Positions 17,340-25,804 of a DNA stretch of 61,140 nt are shown one piece after another (within the stretch, counting starts at the first letter, position 1; each line of letters starts with the position of its first letter). The DNA is from a bacterium (GTDB lineage Bacteria > Vulcanimicrobiota > Xenobia > Xenobiales > JADMJV01): the NCBI GenBank assembly GCA_018266105.1, contig JAFEBA010000086.1:1-61140 (forward strand), written 5' to 3'. The notes beneath the pieces were generated by a model. That model saw only the letters and a program-made list of their open reading frames with translations. It did no database searches and was not told where the DNA came from. The translations under genes and the position numbers were made by a program.

Positions 17340-17918
17340 ATGACCTCTTCTGGATTTTGTTTGCAAGCCGGGCCAGCCCAACATCTCTTGCGAGCGCGAC
17401 CGCCTATGCAGGCTTTCCGCGAGCTGGATCAATGGTTGACTCTGGTCGATCTGTCGCTGTTGGATGGGGTTTCTCAACAGCTGAAAGCACAGTATTTTCC
17501 TGCCCTGATGCAATTGACGTTCAAAGCTCAGGCTGAATGGATTCGTCTTTACAGCCTGGAGTCTCTGGTGGTGGGTCTGGTGTGCGGAGGACTGGACGGG
17601 CTCTACCTTTATCACCAGGCTCTGAAGCCGGAGGTGGTCGACCATCCGATTGGTGACTTGCTGCGCCAGGCCTTGGAAGTTGCTGATGGAGAGTGGCGCC
17701 AGTTGGACGCTGACACTCTTCAGCTCCAGGCCGCTTACGGCAAGCACCTCAATCGCGCCACCGAGGAAGAAAACGTGGAGTTCCTCAGCCGGCCCGGCGC
17801 GGGCCAGGTCCAACTGGAGCGGGCGCTGAGCGAAACCTTCCGCACAGGCTACAGTCTGGGTCTGATCGACGCCGCCATCATCGCCCTGCACGGCGAACTG
17901 CCTGAAGTCCTAGAGTAG
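17340..17918 (+). CDS. Protein of unknown function, helical
   Basis: It has 192 residues and a generally helical composition, with short hydrophobic stretches (LVVGLVCGGLDGLYLY near 75-91) that are not convincing membrane helices. I recognise no family. It is divergent from the phosphoesterase (35 bp apart) and overlaps the convergent glycosyltransferase by 9 bp. Codon choice looks like that of its neighbours. Confidence 0.6.
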   Translation: MTSSGFCLQAGPAQHLLRARPPMQAFRELDQWLTLVDLSLLDGVSQQLKAQYFPALMQLTFKAQAEWIRLYSLESLVVGLVCGGLDGLYLYHQALKPEVVDHPIGDLLRQALEVADGEWRQLDADTLQLQAAYGKHLNRATEEENVEFLSRPGAGQVQLERALSETFRTGYSLGLIDAAIIALHGELPEVLE

Positions 17919-19022
17919 GTCGGCGCAGATATCCAGGATCTCGTGGGCTGCTCGGGGGCGAGCCAGGCGCCGGGAGTTCTCCCTCATCTGAGCCAGTCGG
18001 CCCGATTCCTTGAGCATGTGATCCACCTTGAAGGCCAGCGTGCGTGCCTGGTAGGCCCAGATCCCCACGCCTTCCTCCAGCAGATGATAGGTGTTGCGCT
18101 CTTCCTGTCCGGGGATGGGGTTGATCACGACCCAGGCCAGGCCTTTGACAAATGACTCCCAGGTGGTCAGGCCGCCCGGCTTGCCCAGCATCAGGTCAGC
18201 ACAGCTCATATACTCGTCAAAAGCCTTGGTGAAGCCGATGATATGCAAATTTTCCACGCTCGCGAATTGTTGCTGCAAGCCTTGACGCAATTCTTCGTTG
18301 CGTCCACAGGCGGCCACGATCTGCACGGGAGTGGTGAGCTCGCGCAGGGCTTCCAGGATCTGGCCGACGCTGCCCACCCCAAAACCACCGGTGGAGATCA
18401 GCAGAGTCGGTAGGTCCGCACGCAAACCCAGGCGGGCCGAAGCTTCCGCCCGATCCAGGGATTGAGAAAAGACGGGGTGAGTGGGAATGCCTGTCACACT
18501 GATGGCTCGGCCCGAGATGCCAAAGGTCTTCAGGTAGGCGCGGGCCTCAGGCACAGCCACGAAATAGTGGTCCGAGGGAGTGGCCAGCCACATTCCGTGA
18601 ACGTCGAAGTCGGTCACAACGGTGGCCAGTGTGCGCGAAAACTTTCCTTTTTTACGTCGCTTGTGGATCAGGCTACTGGGCAGAAAGTGAGTGCATAGAG
18701 CCAGGTCGGGATTGAACTTGTCTACAAAATCGTAGAACTTGCCCGCGCTCGCCTCTTCAAAGGCCTGGCGCAGAACGTCTTCTTGGAAAGGCTTGTCGGT
18801 GAGTTCGTAAAGCCAACCGAAGATTTGCGGGGCCCGACCGACCATGTCCAGGTAGGCGTCTCGGTAGAGCTTTTGGAAGGGCCGCGGCATCAGTTCCAGA
18901 ACGTCTTGATGGACGACTTCCAGTTGCTGGTGGTCCTGGCCCGCCACAGCCAGAGCTTCGGCAGCCCTCAGGTGCCCGGCCCCAACCGAGGCGGAAAGAA
19001 CTAAAACTCGTTTTTTGGGCAT
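17910..19022 (-). CDS. MGDG synthase/UgtP-like glycosyltransferase (GT28)
   Basis: These enzymes transfer sugars to diacylglycerol or a related lipid, making membrane glycolipids. The N terminus has the family glycine-rich loop (VLVLSASVGAGHLRAAEAL, residues 6-24). The acceptor region follows (AYLDMVGRAPQIFGWLYELTD), and the C-terminal nucleotide-sugar half has LLISTGGFGVGSV and the KPGGLTTWESFVKG block, which binds the UDP-sugar. The length of 370 residues is normal. Its start overlaps the end of the upstream tRNA-protein transferase gene by 22 bp on the same strand. Confidence 0.9.
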   Translation of the reverse strand: MPKKRVLVLSASVGAGHLRAAEALAVAGQDHQQLEVVHQDVLELMPRPFQKLYRDAYLDMVGRAPQIFGWLYELTDKPFQEDVLRQAFEEASAGKFYDFVDKFNPDLALCTHFLPSSLIHKRRKKGKFSRTLATVVTDFDVHGMWLATPSDHYFVAVPEARAYLKTFGISGRAISVTGIPTHPVFSQSLDRAEASARLGLRADLPTLLISTGGFGVGSVGQILEALRELTTPVQIVAACGRNEELRQGLQQQFASVENLHIIGFTKAFDEYMSCADLMLGKPGGLTTWESFVKGLAWVVINPIPGQEERNTYHLLEEGVGIWAYQARTLAFKVDHMLKESGRLAQMRENSRRLARPRAAHEILDICADLL

Positions 19023-19765
19023 CGCTGGCCGTTCGCAATCAGGCTGGCCAGCCCTTTCCGGTCTTGGACCCTGACCCAGCCTTCGCCCGGAACGCGAAGT
19101 TCAAAGGGGCGAAAATCCACTTTGTAGCTCATGCTGGGCGAAGTCGCCACATACATCCCCAGATACAGGTATTCTTTTTGCCGCTGTTGGCACCATTCGA
19201 TCTCGCGCATGAGGCTGTAGATCCCCAGGCCGCGGGATTTACCCAGATCCGGTTCGTAGACGAAGTAACGTGAATTCGCGCCGCTGGGCGTTTCGTCCAG
19301 GATCCCAAATCCCAACATCTGGCCGTCCAGCCAGTAGGAAAGCTCCCAGGCCCCGCCCCAGTCCACGATGAGATGCTCTTGAAAGTGCGGGCGTAAAATC
19401 TCCGCCTCTACACTGACCCAGCCCCAGCGATTTCGGTGGTAACGCGCGTACAGGTCCAGATGCTGATCGCTGTAGGAGGGCTTGCCCAACCGCACTTCCA
19501 GGTCGCCGTTCTGGCGCCACAGTTTCCGCTGACTCTTGCTGGCCTTGAACTCGGCCACCGGCAGGCGTACCGGGATACACTCCTGGCACGAACTGCAGAT
19601 GGGTTTGTAAAAATCCATGCCTCGGGAAAAATAGCCCGTCTCCAGGTGAGACTGGAAGCTGGCTCCGCTCATTCCGGCGATCTGGCGAAATTCTGCTATC
19701 CAGGTGCGGCCGGGATAAAAGAAGCAGTTCTCCACGTTGCGGATAATGGAAAAGTTCTTGTTCAT
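19001..19765 (-). CDS. Arginyl/leucyl-tRNA-protein transferase (ATE/Bpt family)
   Basis: This family moves an amino acid from tRNA onto protein N termini and marks them for N-degron proteolysis. The N-terminal part has the cysteine cluster expected for the family (ENCFFYPGR, then CSSCQECIPVRLPV). The C-terminal GNAT-like half contains RYHRNRWGW, DETPSGANSRYFVYEP, GLGIYSLMREIEWCQ and YLYLGMYVATSPSMSYKVDFRPFE. I chose ATG 19765, which gives 254 residues, close to bacterial Bpt. Whether it transfers Leu or Arg cannot be told by eye. It is divergent from the exported protein at 19830. Confidence 0.9.
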   Translation of the reverse strand: MNKNFSIIRNVENCFFYPGRTWIAEFRQIAGMSGASFQSHLETGYFSRGMDFYKPICSSCQECIPVRLPVAEFKASKSQRKLWRQNGDLEVRLGKPSYSDQHLDLYARYHRNRWGWVSVEAEILRPHFQEHLIVDWGGAWELSYWLDGQMLGFGILDETPSGANSRYFVYEPDLGKSRGLGIYSLMREIEWCQQRQKEYLYLGMYVATSPSMSYKVDFRPFELRVPGEGWVRVQDRKGLASLIANGQRCPKNEF

Positions 19766-19829
19766 GCGGCTTTCAGGGTCACTTCCCGGCCTGCAGGGTT
19801 CCCCCTCTGCAAGGGGAATTTCGCGCCCC

Positions 19830-20492
19830 ATGAAACGCCTTCTCACGTCTTTACTCCTGCTCACCAGCTGCGCCTGGGCCGAGCCAACGACCGACCGCAT
19901 GCTGCAGATCGCTCGTCAGGAATGGGAGTTTTTTGGTAAGCAGACGATTGGCAAAGACGGCAAGATTGCCAATCCCGGGCATAAAGAGACGGACGAAGGC
20001 TACTGGCAGCGGGTCGGGGTCTACTGGCGCAACGGTGTCTTCGAGAGCTTTACCGGCAAAGATACGGATGAGGCCTGGTCGGCCGCTTTTATGTCCTATG
20101 TCATGCGCGAGGCCGGTTTGGGAGGGCGCTTTCACTATTCGGATTGGCATGCCCACTACATCAATCAGGCCATCGACGGGCGAGCCAAACACGACCCTGA
20201 ATGCGCTTTCTACGGGTATCGCTTGAGCGAAAGGGCTCCCCAGGTCGGGGATCTGGTTTGCTACAGGAGAGCGGACGGCATCACTTTCGATGATCGGCCC
20301 GAGGTCTATCCGTCTCACACCGATCTGGTGGTGGCCGTTCGGCCCGGTGAAATCGACGTGATCGGTGGCAATGTACAGGATTCCGTGACTCTCAAGACTC
20401 TGGCCACCGACTCACAGGGACTGCTGATCGACAAGAATCAACACTGGTTCGCGGTTTTGGGCAACCGTCTGGTCAACCCCCGGCTGCAATAA
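19830..20492 (+). CDS. Exported DUF2272-family protein
   Basis: A signal peptide (MKRLLTSLLLLTSCAWA) precedes a domain matching the DUF2272 pattern: AWSAAFMSYVMREAG, a conserved HYSDWHAHYI, APQVGDLVCY and a late IGGNVQDSV. These features resemble CHAP/NlpC-like cell-wall amidase folds, but a catalytic Cys is not obvious, so enzymatic action is uncertain. I chose ATG 19830 for its signal peptide; an upstream in-frame ATG at 19737 falls inside the divergent gene. The final 20 bp overlap the convergent SelW-like gene. Confidence 0.8.
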   Translation: MKRLLTSLLLLTSCAWAEPTTDRMLQIARQEWEFFGKQTIGKDGKIANPGHKETDEGYWQRVGVYWRNGVFESFTGKDTDEAWSAAFMSYVMREAGLGGRFHYSDWHAHYINQAIDGRAKHDPECAFYGYRLSERAPQVGDLVCYRRADGITFDDRPEVYPSHTDLVVAVRPGEIDVIGGNVQDSVTLKTLATDSQGLLIDKNQHWFAVLGNRLVNPRLQ

Positions 20493-20706
20493 ACTGACTG
20501 ACTCGGGCCAGCACCTCCGACTCGCTGGGAAAGCCGTTCTGATTTTTCTCGGCCATCTTCTGGCCTTGAAGCCAGACTGTAAACTCTCCACGGTGGCCGG
20601 GTGTGAGTTGGCCGCGGAGACCGAACTCTCGTTGCAGAAGAGCGGCCAGACCGGCCGCCCGCGGTTGGTAGTTTCAAGAGGCGCAGTAACGGATTTCCAG
20701 TTCCAT
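20473..20706 (-). CDS. SelW/Rdx-family selenoprotein with in-frame TGA (predicted selenocysteine)
   Basis: Reading from ATG 20706, codon 11 is TGA (20674-20676) and the frame then stays open to a second TGA at 20473-20475, giving 77 residues. The protein reads IRYCASU, then NYQPRAAGLAALLQREFG, then HRGEFTVWLQG, and ends with NGFPSESEVLARVSQFI. This is the Rdx family (SelW, SelT, SelH), thioredoxin-fold redox proteins with a CxxC or CxxU motif right after the first strand. Cys8 and codon 11 occupy exactly these two positions, so the TGA sits where the family has Cys or Sec. A SECIS-like hairpin follows at the right distance. A decayed gene is the alternative, but everything after the TGA is well preserved. 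It is divergent from 20742. Confidence 0.87.
20640..20660 (-). promoter_or_regulatory. Bacterial SECIS-like hairpin in the SelW-like gene
   Basis: On the minus strand GGGCGGCC (20660-20653) pairs with GGCCGCTC (20647-20640), eight pairs with one G-T wobble, and closes a GGTCT loop (20652-20648). The loop begins 21 bases after the TGA. Known bacterial SECIS elements are short hairpins soon after the UGA with guanine and uracil in the apical loop bound by SelB; E. coli fdhF also presents GGUCU. Confidence 0.78.
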
Positions 20707-20741
20707 AGGGTCAGGTTGCCCCGAGCGAGAAGTGTGCAAAC

Positions 20742-21677
20742 GTGCTCCGCCCTCTAGCTTTATTTGTGGCCCTGACGATTCCGGTCTGGGGACAGCAGTT
20801 GGACGTCTTGCCCGCTCCGGGTGAGAAGGTCGGTGAGGATCGCCCGTGCATTCAGGTCAGCTGGCCGGAGGGGACGGTGCTTTCCAATCGCTGCCGGCTG
20901 TGGATGAATGGGCGGGAAGTCACCAGTGAATGCTTGCGCAGCGGCCGTTTCCTCAGTTTCAGACCTTACAAAGCTCCGCCCGCTGGCTCGGTGGAGGTTC
21001 GCTTCAGTGCTGAGGATCCGAAGGGGCAAACCCTCGAGAAGGCCTGGAGTTTCCAACTCGCGCCTACGCCCTGGATTCAGAATCTCGCCCAGGATGCAGC
21101 CGGAGACCTGTTTGCGGATGACGACCTGCGTGTCCAGTTTCGAGCCCCGGCCCGGGGGAAGGCCAGTTTCACGATTGGCGCTTTGGGTCCGGTGGAGATG
21201 GTGGAAAAGGAACCCGGACTGTACCAGGGCTGCTACCACGTAAAGGACAGCGATACCTCACTTGCCGCCCCGGTCACGGTGCACTACCAGAAGGGGGACC
21301 ACCAGGAAGAGGCACAGGCCCCCGGACCTGTCAAAATTTTCGGAGGATTCTATCGAGTCCGAGTGCTTTCGCCAGCTGACGGGAGCCTGGTGGATCAGAA
21401 TTTCGTATTGACGGGCCGGGCCCGTCCGGGCTGCAGGGTAAGCGTGATTCCCAAGGTGGGTTTTCAGGACGACATGGCCGCTCCCACCACCAATACCAAC
21501 TCCGTGGCCGGAACCGCCGGAAGCATTCCGGCTGATGTGGATGAGCAAGGAAACTTCAGCGTGGAGTATGGGTTGCCCATTCTGCTACCGGGCATGCACC
21601 TGGTGATGTCGATTTTTGCCGTCGATTCCGAAGGCAATCGTTCCATGCCCACAATTGTGCGCTATCGCTTTAAATAA
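20742..21677 (+). CDS. Exported multi-domain beta-sandwich protein of unknown function
   Basis: The GTG start opens a signal peptide (MLRPLALFVALTIPVWGQ). The mature part looks like three Ig-like or FN3-like sandwich units: one to about 110 with RFLSFRPYKAPPAGSVEVRF, one at about 115-205, and a last one at about 210-311 with FYRVRVLSPADGSLVDQNF. The last resembles the Gmad2/bacterial Ig pattern in which a domain modifies or anchors a surface protein. No catalytic residues are apparent. It is divergent from the selenoprotein gene (35 bp) and is followed by the SEC-C gene. Confidence 0.7.
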   Translation: MLRPLALFVALTIPVWGQQLDVLPAPGEKVGEDRPCIQVSWPEGTVLSNRCRLWMNGREVTSECLRSGRFLSFRPYKAPPAGSVEVRFSAEDPKGQTLEKAWSFQLAPTPWIQNLAQDAAGDLFADDDLRVQFRAPARGKASFTIGALGPVEMVEKEPGLYQGCYHVKDSDTSLAAPVTVHYQKGDHQEEAQAPGPVKIFGGFYRVRVLSPADGSLVDQNFVLTGRARPGCRVSVIPKVGFQDDMAAPTTNTNSVAGTAGSIPADVDEQGNFSVEYGLPILLPGMHLVMSIFAVDSEGNRSMPTIVRYRFK

Positions 21678-21700
21678 AATGGTTGTTAGGAGTTCACTCG

Positions 21701-22183
21701 ATGCAAACCTGTCCTTGCGGTCACGACCGTCCCCTGGAGGCCTGTTGTGGCCCGTATCTGGAGGGCGCCAGACGGCCGGAAACGGCTGAGGAGCTGATGC
21801 GCTCCCGGTACACTGCTTATGCCACCGGCAACGTGGACTACATTTGCGACACCGAGGAGAATCCTCAGCGCAAGACCATTGAGAATTGGGCCAAATCCAC
21901 CCAGTTTAAGCGCTTGCGTGTTCTGAGCAGTGAGGGGGGCGGCAAAGATGACGACACCGGGACGGTCACCTTTGAAGCCGACTTTGAGACCAACGGAGAG
22001 AACGGCACCCACCGCGAGACCTCCCAGTTCCGCAAGCAAGAAGGTCGCTGGATGTTTTTCAGCGGTCAACATAACCCCGTACGCACGGGTCCTAAGGTCG
22101 GCCGCAACGATCCCTGTCCGTGCGGCAGCGGCAAGAAATTCAAAAAGTGCTGCCTGGGGAAAGACAGTGACGCGCCTCAATGA
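21701..22183 (+). CDS. YchJ-like protein with SEC-C motifs at both ends
   Basis: A SEC-C zinc motif opens the protein (CPCGHDRPLEACCG, residues 4-17) and another closes it (NDPCPCGSGKKFKKCC, about 139-154). Between them is the NTF2-like core of the YchJ/UPF0225 family, starting TAEELMRSRYTAYATGNVDYI. SEC-C motifs bind zinc and in SecA contact SecB and ribosomes; the role of YchJ proteins is not settled. ATG 21701 has AGGAG upstream and gives the standard N terminus. The last 44 bp overlap the convergent fusion gene. Confidence 0.88.
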   Translation: MQTCPCGHDRPLEACCGPYLEGARRPETAEELMRSRYTAYATGNVDYICDTEENPQRKTIENWAKSTQFKRLRVLSSEGGGKDDDTGTVTFEADFETNGENGTHRETSQFRKQEGRWMFFSGQHNPVRTGPKVGRNDPCPCGSGKKFKKCCLGKDSDAPQ

Positions 22184-25151
22184 CCCCTTGTTGGGCCAAT
22201 CGTAGTAACTGCTGCGCCATCGGGTAGCGGATGAAGGCCTGTTCCAGTCGATCCGGATTTACCCCGGGCTTGAGCACCGCAAAAATTTCGGTGCGATAGA
22301 GCAGCACCTCGCTGCACAGGACACTGCCTCGCAGCCCTTCTCCGTGACAAAGAGGGCAGCCACCTCTGCGTGCGTAATCGCCCTGGCCGGAAAGGGCGGA
22401 GAGCACGTTTGGGTCCAGTTCCGCGACCTTGCAGCTGCAAAGTCGCGGCAGTTGCCTTAACGAGATGGCGCCCAGCAAGGCTTTGCCCAGGCTGCGCCCA
22501 TCGATCCCCTGTTCTAGCAGTTCGGCCAGGGCCAGGCCGGCTCGCGGAGCGTGGTGACGAGCCAGCACCAGCGAGCGTTCACCGGCCCTGCGCAGCAGGC
22601 TCTCCCAGGCCGCGCGCTGGCGTGCGCCGGTGCAGGCCAGCACATCAATGTCGTGGCCTTCCAGTTCCTGGAGTATGCTGGCCAGGTCCGGGGTGGGAAT
22701 CACCTGGCTGGCTGCCTGTAGTCCAAACCATTCTTCTTTGTGGCAGAGCACGGCGTGGCGGTCGGGGAACTGCTGTCCGAGCCAGTCCACGATCAGCGAA
22801 TTGCCTCCACAGCCCTTTGCTCCGCACACCAGCAGGAGCCCGCGGCGCCTGGTCAACAGAGCGGAGATGGCCGATCGGGCCGGCTCGGCCAGATTTTGAT
22901 GGCTGCGCAGATGAGCGGGACGCAATTCCAAGACCACCTTCTCCCCGTTGACGGTGGGACAGAAAGAGGCCTCAAAAAGGTAGGATAGACCCTGGCAATC
23001 TCTATGAAAGCGTCCGTTTTGAAACAGGCCTTCTCCGTTCTGCAAGTTGCACAACTGCCGTATTTGAGTGAGTAGTTGAGGCGCCTGTCCGTCTCCAAAC
23101 GGGGCGGAGAATACTTGAAGCTTGCCGCATACCCGCAATCGGACCTTGAGCCGATCTGACTGCTGTTCGATGTGAATGTGACTGGCCTGGCGAGAAACAG
23201 CCTGGTCTAGTAACTGCTGCACGACGGTCAAGTCTGATATGCTGGTTGGGAATTTGAAGCTTTCGCGGGGACGCCAGAGCTCTGGATGGAAGTGCTGAGT
23301 ATCTGCAGCAGGTTCGAGTGAGTAGGTGCGTTCCAGATGCTGGATCTGTTCCGCGATCCGATTGCGTTCGGCGACCCGGGCTTGACCCAGTCGGTTCTGT
23401 AATCCCTCCCTCTGAGCCTGTGCCCACAGACTGCCCAGCCCCGGATGGTTGGTGATCCGCGGAGTCAGAGTGAGCGACATCGGCCCTTGCGGGCTCAAGC
23501 CCCTGGCGATTAGCGGGCCTGTCCCTTGATGTCGTCCCAGCACGGTGAGTTGCTGACCCCAGAAAATTTCAGAGAGCCGCTCCGGGTGTTGTTGGGCGGG
23601 GTCGGAGTGGAAGCCCTGGCCGACCAGTTGAACATTGGTCAGCAAGGGCTGCCCCAATTGTTGCATCAGTCGGTTGATGGCGGGTTTCAATTCTGGCGAT
23701 GAGTTTGCCAGGACTGAGCTTCCCCCACCCAGTTCCGCCAGTCGCTTCAGGAAGTGAGTCTGGCAGTGGCTACCTAACCCCAATGTAAAGAGCCGCAACT
23801 CCTTACGCAGGGAGGCCGCCAGCCGAAGCGCTTCGCCCGGGTGCCCTCCCTGACCGTCGCTCAAAACGACCAGATAGAGTTCAGTCTGGTCGCGGTAATG
23901 TTGACGTACCCACTCCAGCGCCCGAACCAGGTCGGTGGTGCCAGCGCCGCCAGCTTGCTGTTGTAACCATTGCCGGGCTGAACTGACTGCTCCAGCACCG
24001 ATCCAGCGTCCATCTTGCCAACTGACCACTTCCTCGTCGAAGAGAGCCAATGCGAAATGGTCCAGAGGACGCAATTGACTCAAGCCTTGGACCACAGCTT
24101 CACGGCCCTGGAGGGCCGGCCAACCTTCGAGGCTGGCTGAGCGATCGAGTAAAAATATCACGTGTCGGGGCGCTGTTTGGGGTCGGGGCGGAGCCTGTAA
24201 GAACAGAAGAAAATGCTGACCATCCGAGAGTAACTGGCCGTGCAAGGACTTTTCCAGGTGGGGAGGTCTGTAGCTCAGGACCAAAGGTTGATGATGCTGG
24301 CTTTCGCCCGGCTGAATCTGGATTTCCAATTGGTCCTGCTGCGTGCGGACCCAGGTGGCGGGTCGGCTGCAGCTTAGATACTGGGGGCTCAGGCCGGGCC
24401 ACTGGAGGGTCAGACTGCTTTCGAGCGGCTTGTCGCCCAGCGGACAGGGGAGAAACAGGCGAAATCCCTCATCGGCCCTTTCCAGTAAGTGGACGTACTG
24501 GATGTTGAGCTGAAAGGGTTCTCCCGGCGGAAGAGGGTCCAGTGAGCCGGTGACATATCCCTGCCCCCCCAGTTGCAGCCTTTGCACATGGCTCAGTGGA
24601 AGCATTCGACCGGAAAGTTCGGCTCGTAGATTTTGGAGTTGAGCGTTGGGAGGGAAAGGTACACGATATTGTCCCCCCAGGGGCTGGCTGCCAGAATTGA
24701 GATAGGTCTGGCTGAGACTGACCCAAACCAGCGAGCCAGTGAGTCGAACCTCCAGGCGCGAGCGGCACAATTGGAATGCAGGGGAGGGGGTGGGATCCAC
24801 TTCCTCTGGCTCAGGCTTGCCTTGGGGAAGTGGGCCTCCCTGGGGGCAAAGCTGAATCACCTGGACTTCCCAGCCCGTCAATCTGCGGACCGTGTCCGGG
24901 AGGGCCAGGTCATTGGGGTCCTCCATGCCCAAAAGCAAAACGTTTTGTTGGAGTTGAAGCGGAAGAGCCCTGTGAAGGCGCATCAGGGGTCCCGGCAAGG
25001 ACTGCAAAAGCGCTCGGTCTGGCTCCACCAGCGCGGGATTCACGCGGCGGCGAGCGGGCCAGGCTTCTAATCGCGGCTCCTCGGGCGGGGATGTCGAAAG
25101 GCCCTCTCTCAGGGGCGAGACCCAACCCGGGCTGGTTGTGTCGTCGAGCAT
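22140..25151 (-). CDS. MshEN-VIT-VWA-GspE fusion with degraded P-loop (pseudo-ATPase candidate)
   Basis: 1003 residues in four parts. Residues about 35-105 resemble the N-terminal domain of type II secretion/type IV pilus ATPases (ALPLQLQQNVLLLGMEDPND, VRRLTGWEV). About 125-225 resembles a VIT domain. About 328-505 is a VWA domain with a metal site of DRSAS (336-340), GTT (404-406) and SDG (431-433). About 640-1000 follows GspE/PilB: ASHIHIEQQSDRLKVRLRV, a P-loop position reading GAKGCGGNS (777-785) where the lysine is missing, a Walker B region lacking the Glu (DIDVLACTG), and a preserved zinc tetracysteine (CSC at 905-907, CPLC at 932-935). ATP hydrolysis is doubtful; VWA metal binding looks intact. 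An inverted repeat lies just upstream. Confidence 0.8.
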   Translation of the reverse strand: MLDDTTSPGWVSPLREGLSTSPPEEPRLEAWPARRRVNPALVEPDRALLQSLPGPLMRLHRALPLQLQQNVLLLGMEDPNDLALPDTVRRLTGWEVQVIQLCPQGGPLPQGKPEPEEVDPTPSPAFQLCRSRLEVRLTGSLVWVSLSQTYLNSGSQPLGGQYRVPFPPNAQLQNLRAELSGRMLPLSHVQRLQLGGQGYVTGSLDPLPPGEPFQLNIQYVHLLERADEGFRLFLPCPLGDKPLESSLTLQWPGLSPQYLSCSRPATWVRTQQDQLEIQIQPGESQHHQPLVLSYRPPHLEKSLHGQLLSDGQHFLLFLQAPPRPQTAPRHVIFLLDRSASLEGWPALQGREAVVQGLSQLRPLDHFALALFDEEVVSWQDGRWIGAGAVSSARQWLQQQAGGAGTTDLVRALEWVRQHYRDQTELYLVVLSDGQGGHPGEALRLAASLRKELRLFTLGLGSHCQTHFLKRLAELGGGSSVLANSSPELKPAINRLMQQLGQPLLTNVQLVGQGFHSDPAQQHPERLSEIFWGQQLTVLGRHQGTGPLIARGLSPQGPMSLTLTPRITNHPGLGSLWAQAQREGLQNRLGQARVAERNRIAEQIQHLERTYSLEPAADTQHFHPELWRPRESFKFPTSISDLTVVQQLLDQAVSRQASHIHIEQQSDRLKVRLRVCGKLQVFSAPFGDGQAPQLLTQIRQLCNLQNGEGLFQNGRFHRDCQGLSYLFEASFCPTVNGEKVVLELRPAHLRSHQNLAEPARSAISALLTRRRGLLLVCGAKGCGGNSLIVDWLGQQFPDRHAVLCHKEEWFGLQAASQVIPTPDLASILQELEGHDIDVLACTGARQRAAWESLLRRAGERSLVLARHHAPRAGLALAELLEQGIDGRSLGKALLGAISLRQLPRLCSCKVAELDPNVLSALSGQGDYARRGGCPLCHGEGLRGSVLCSEVLLYRTEIFAVLKPGVNPDRLEQAFIRYPMAQQLLRLAQQGVIEARHCLSPGSTF

Positions 25152-25159
25152 AAGGCTAT

Positions 25160-25179
25160 CTTACAGTGTGACTGTTAAG
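25160..25179. promoter_or_regulatory. Operator-like inverted repeat upstream of the VWA fusion gene
   Basis: ACAGT and ACTGT arms (25163-25167 and 25171-25175) flank GTG, with CTT/AAG extending the symmetry outward by one further half-turn apart from an inserted A. It lies 9 bp from the ATG of the minus-strand gene, a typical repressor position. Confidence 0.35.
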
Positions 25180-25341
25180 ATGTAAATCTGTCTGGCGAGG
25201 TTGCCGGGGGGTTAAATCACAGATTTTTAGCCTGGTGTTTACATGTTTTTCACAATAGGCCGTTTTTTTAACGAGTGATTTATATGAAAAAATCCTTAAA
25301 CAGTGCATACTGAGTTTAACAAGTTTGGAGGTAACATACAA

Positions 25342-25788
25342 ATGGCGAACGGAATCAACTTCGGCGGTAACGTACCCCAGTTCTACAACAATTATCAGTC
25401 CAACAACTTTAACACGGGCTTTGGTGCCAGCCCGTTTTCGGGCAGCCCGGTCAACCCGTTCAACGCGGTCCAGGTTCTCCAGCAACTGATTGCCTCCATC
25501 TCTCAGCTTTCAGGCCAGTGGAGCGGCATTCTCGGAAACAACGGCGGCAACGCTGGCAACGCTGGCAATGCTGGTAACGCCGGCAACGCCGGGGGCGCGG
25601 GCAGCGCTATCGCTGGCGGCTACGGTGGCGGCGGCTACGCTGGCGGCGGTTACGGCGGCGGCGGTTATGCTGGTGCCTACAGTGGTGGCGGTGGTTACAC
25701 TGCTCCCGCTCCTCAGACCAATGTGGCGGTTGCCGTGAACGCCACCCCCCCTCCGGCCAAGGCCGCCGGCACCGGCGCTTACGGCTAA
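25342..25788 (+). CDS. Glycine-rich low-complexity protein with NAG repeats
   Basis: 148 residues with no signal peptide. The first 60 residues are Asn/Phe/Gly-rich and end in a short helix (AVQVLQQLIASISQLSGQW). Then come NAG tripeptides repeated five times, a run of GGY/GGGY units, and an Ala/Pro tail. The composition recalls structural or phase-separating proteins rather than enzymes. I chose ATG 25342 because GGAGGT lies upstream. An A/T-rich stretch (about 25215-25320), unusual in this GC-rich window, precedes it, and a strong terminator follows, so it is a single, perhaps highly expressed, transcription unit. Function unknown. Confidence 0.7.
   Translation: MANGINFGGNVPQFYNNYQSNNFNTGFGASPFSGSPVNPFNAVQVLQQLIASISQLSGQWSGILGNNGGNAGNAGNAGNAGNAGGAGSAIAGGYGGGGYAGGGYGGGGYAGAYSGGGGYTAPAPQTNVAVAVNATPPPAKAAGTGAYG
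25546..25590 (+). repeat. Five 9-bp tandem repeats coding Asn-Ala-Gly units
   Basis: The unit GGCAACGCT recurs five times with third-position changes (aat, ggt, gcc), so the protein repeat is kept while the DNA drifts. This points to selection on the peptide, not recent slippage alone. Confidence 0.75.
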
Positions 25789-25804
25789 GCCTCCCTGATT
25801 CTTG

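Noticed and set aside
20438..20677. A 79-codon minus-strand frame starting inside the SelW-like gene
   Set aside because: It is the +1-shifted reading of the SelW gene beyond the TGA; the in-frame reading matches the Rdx family, this one does not.
25546..25590. Tandem repeats as a CRISPR array
   Set aside because: 9-bp direct repeats without spacers, in frame with a protein, are a coding repeat.
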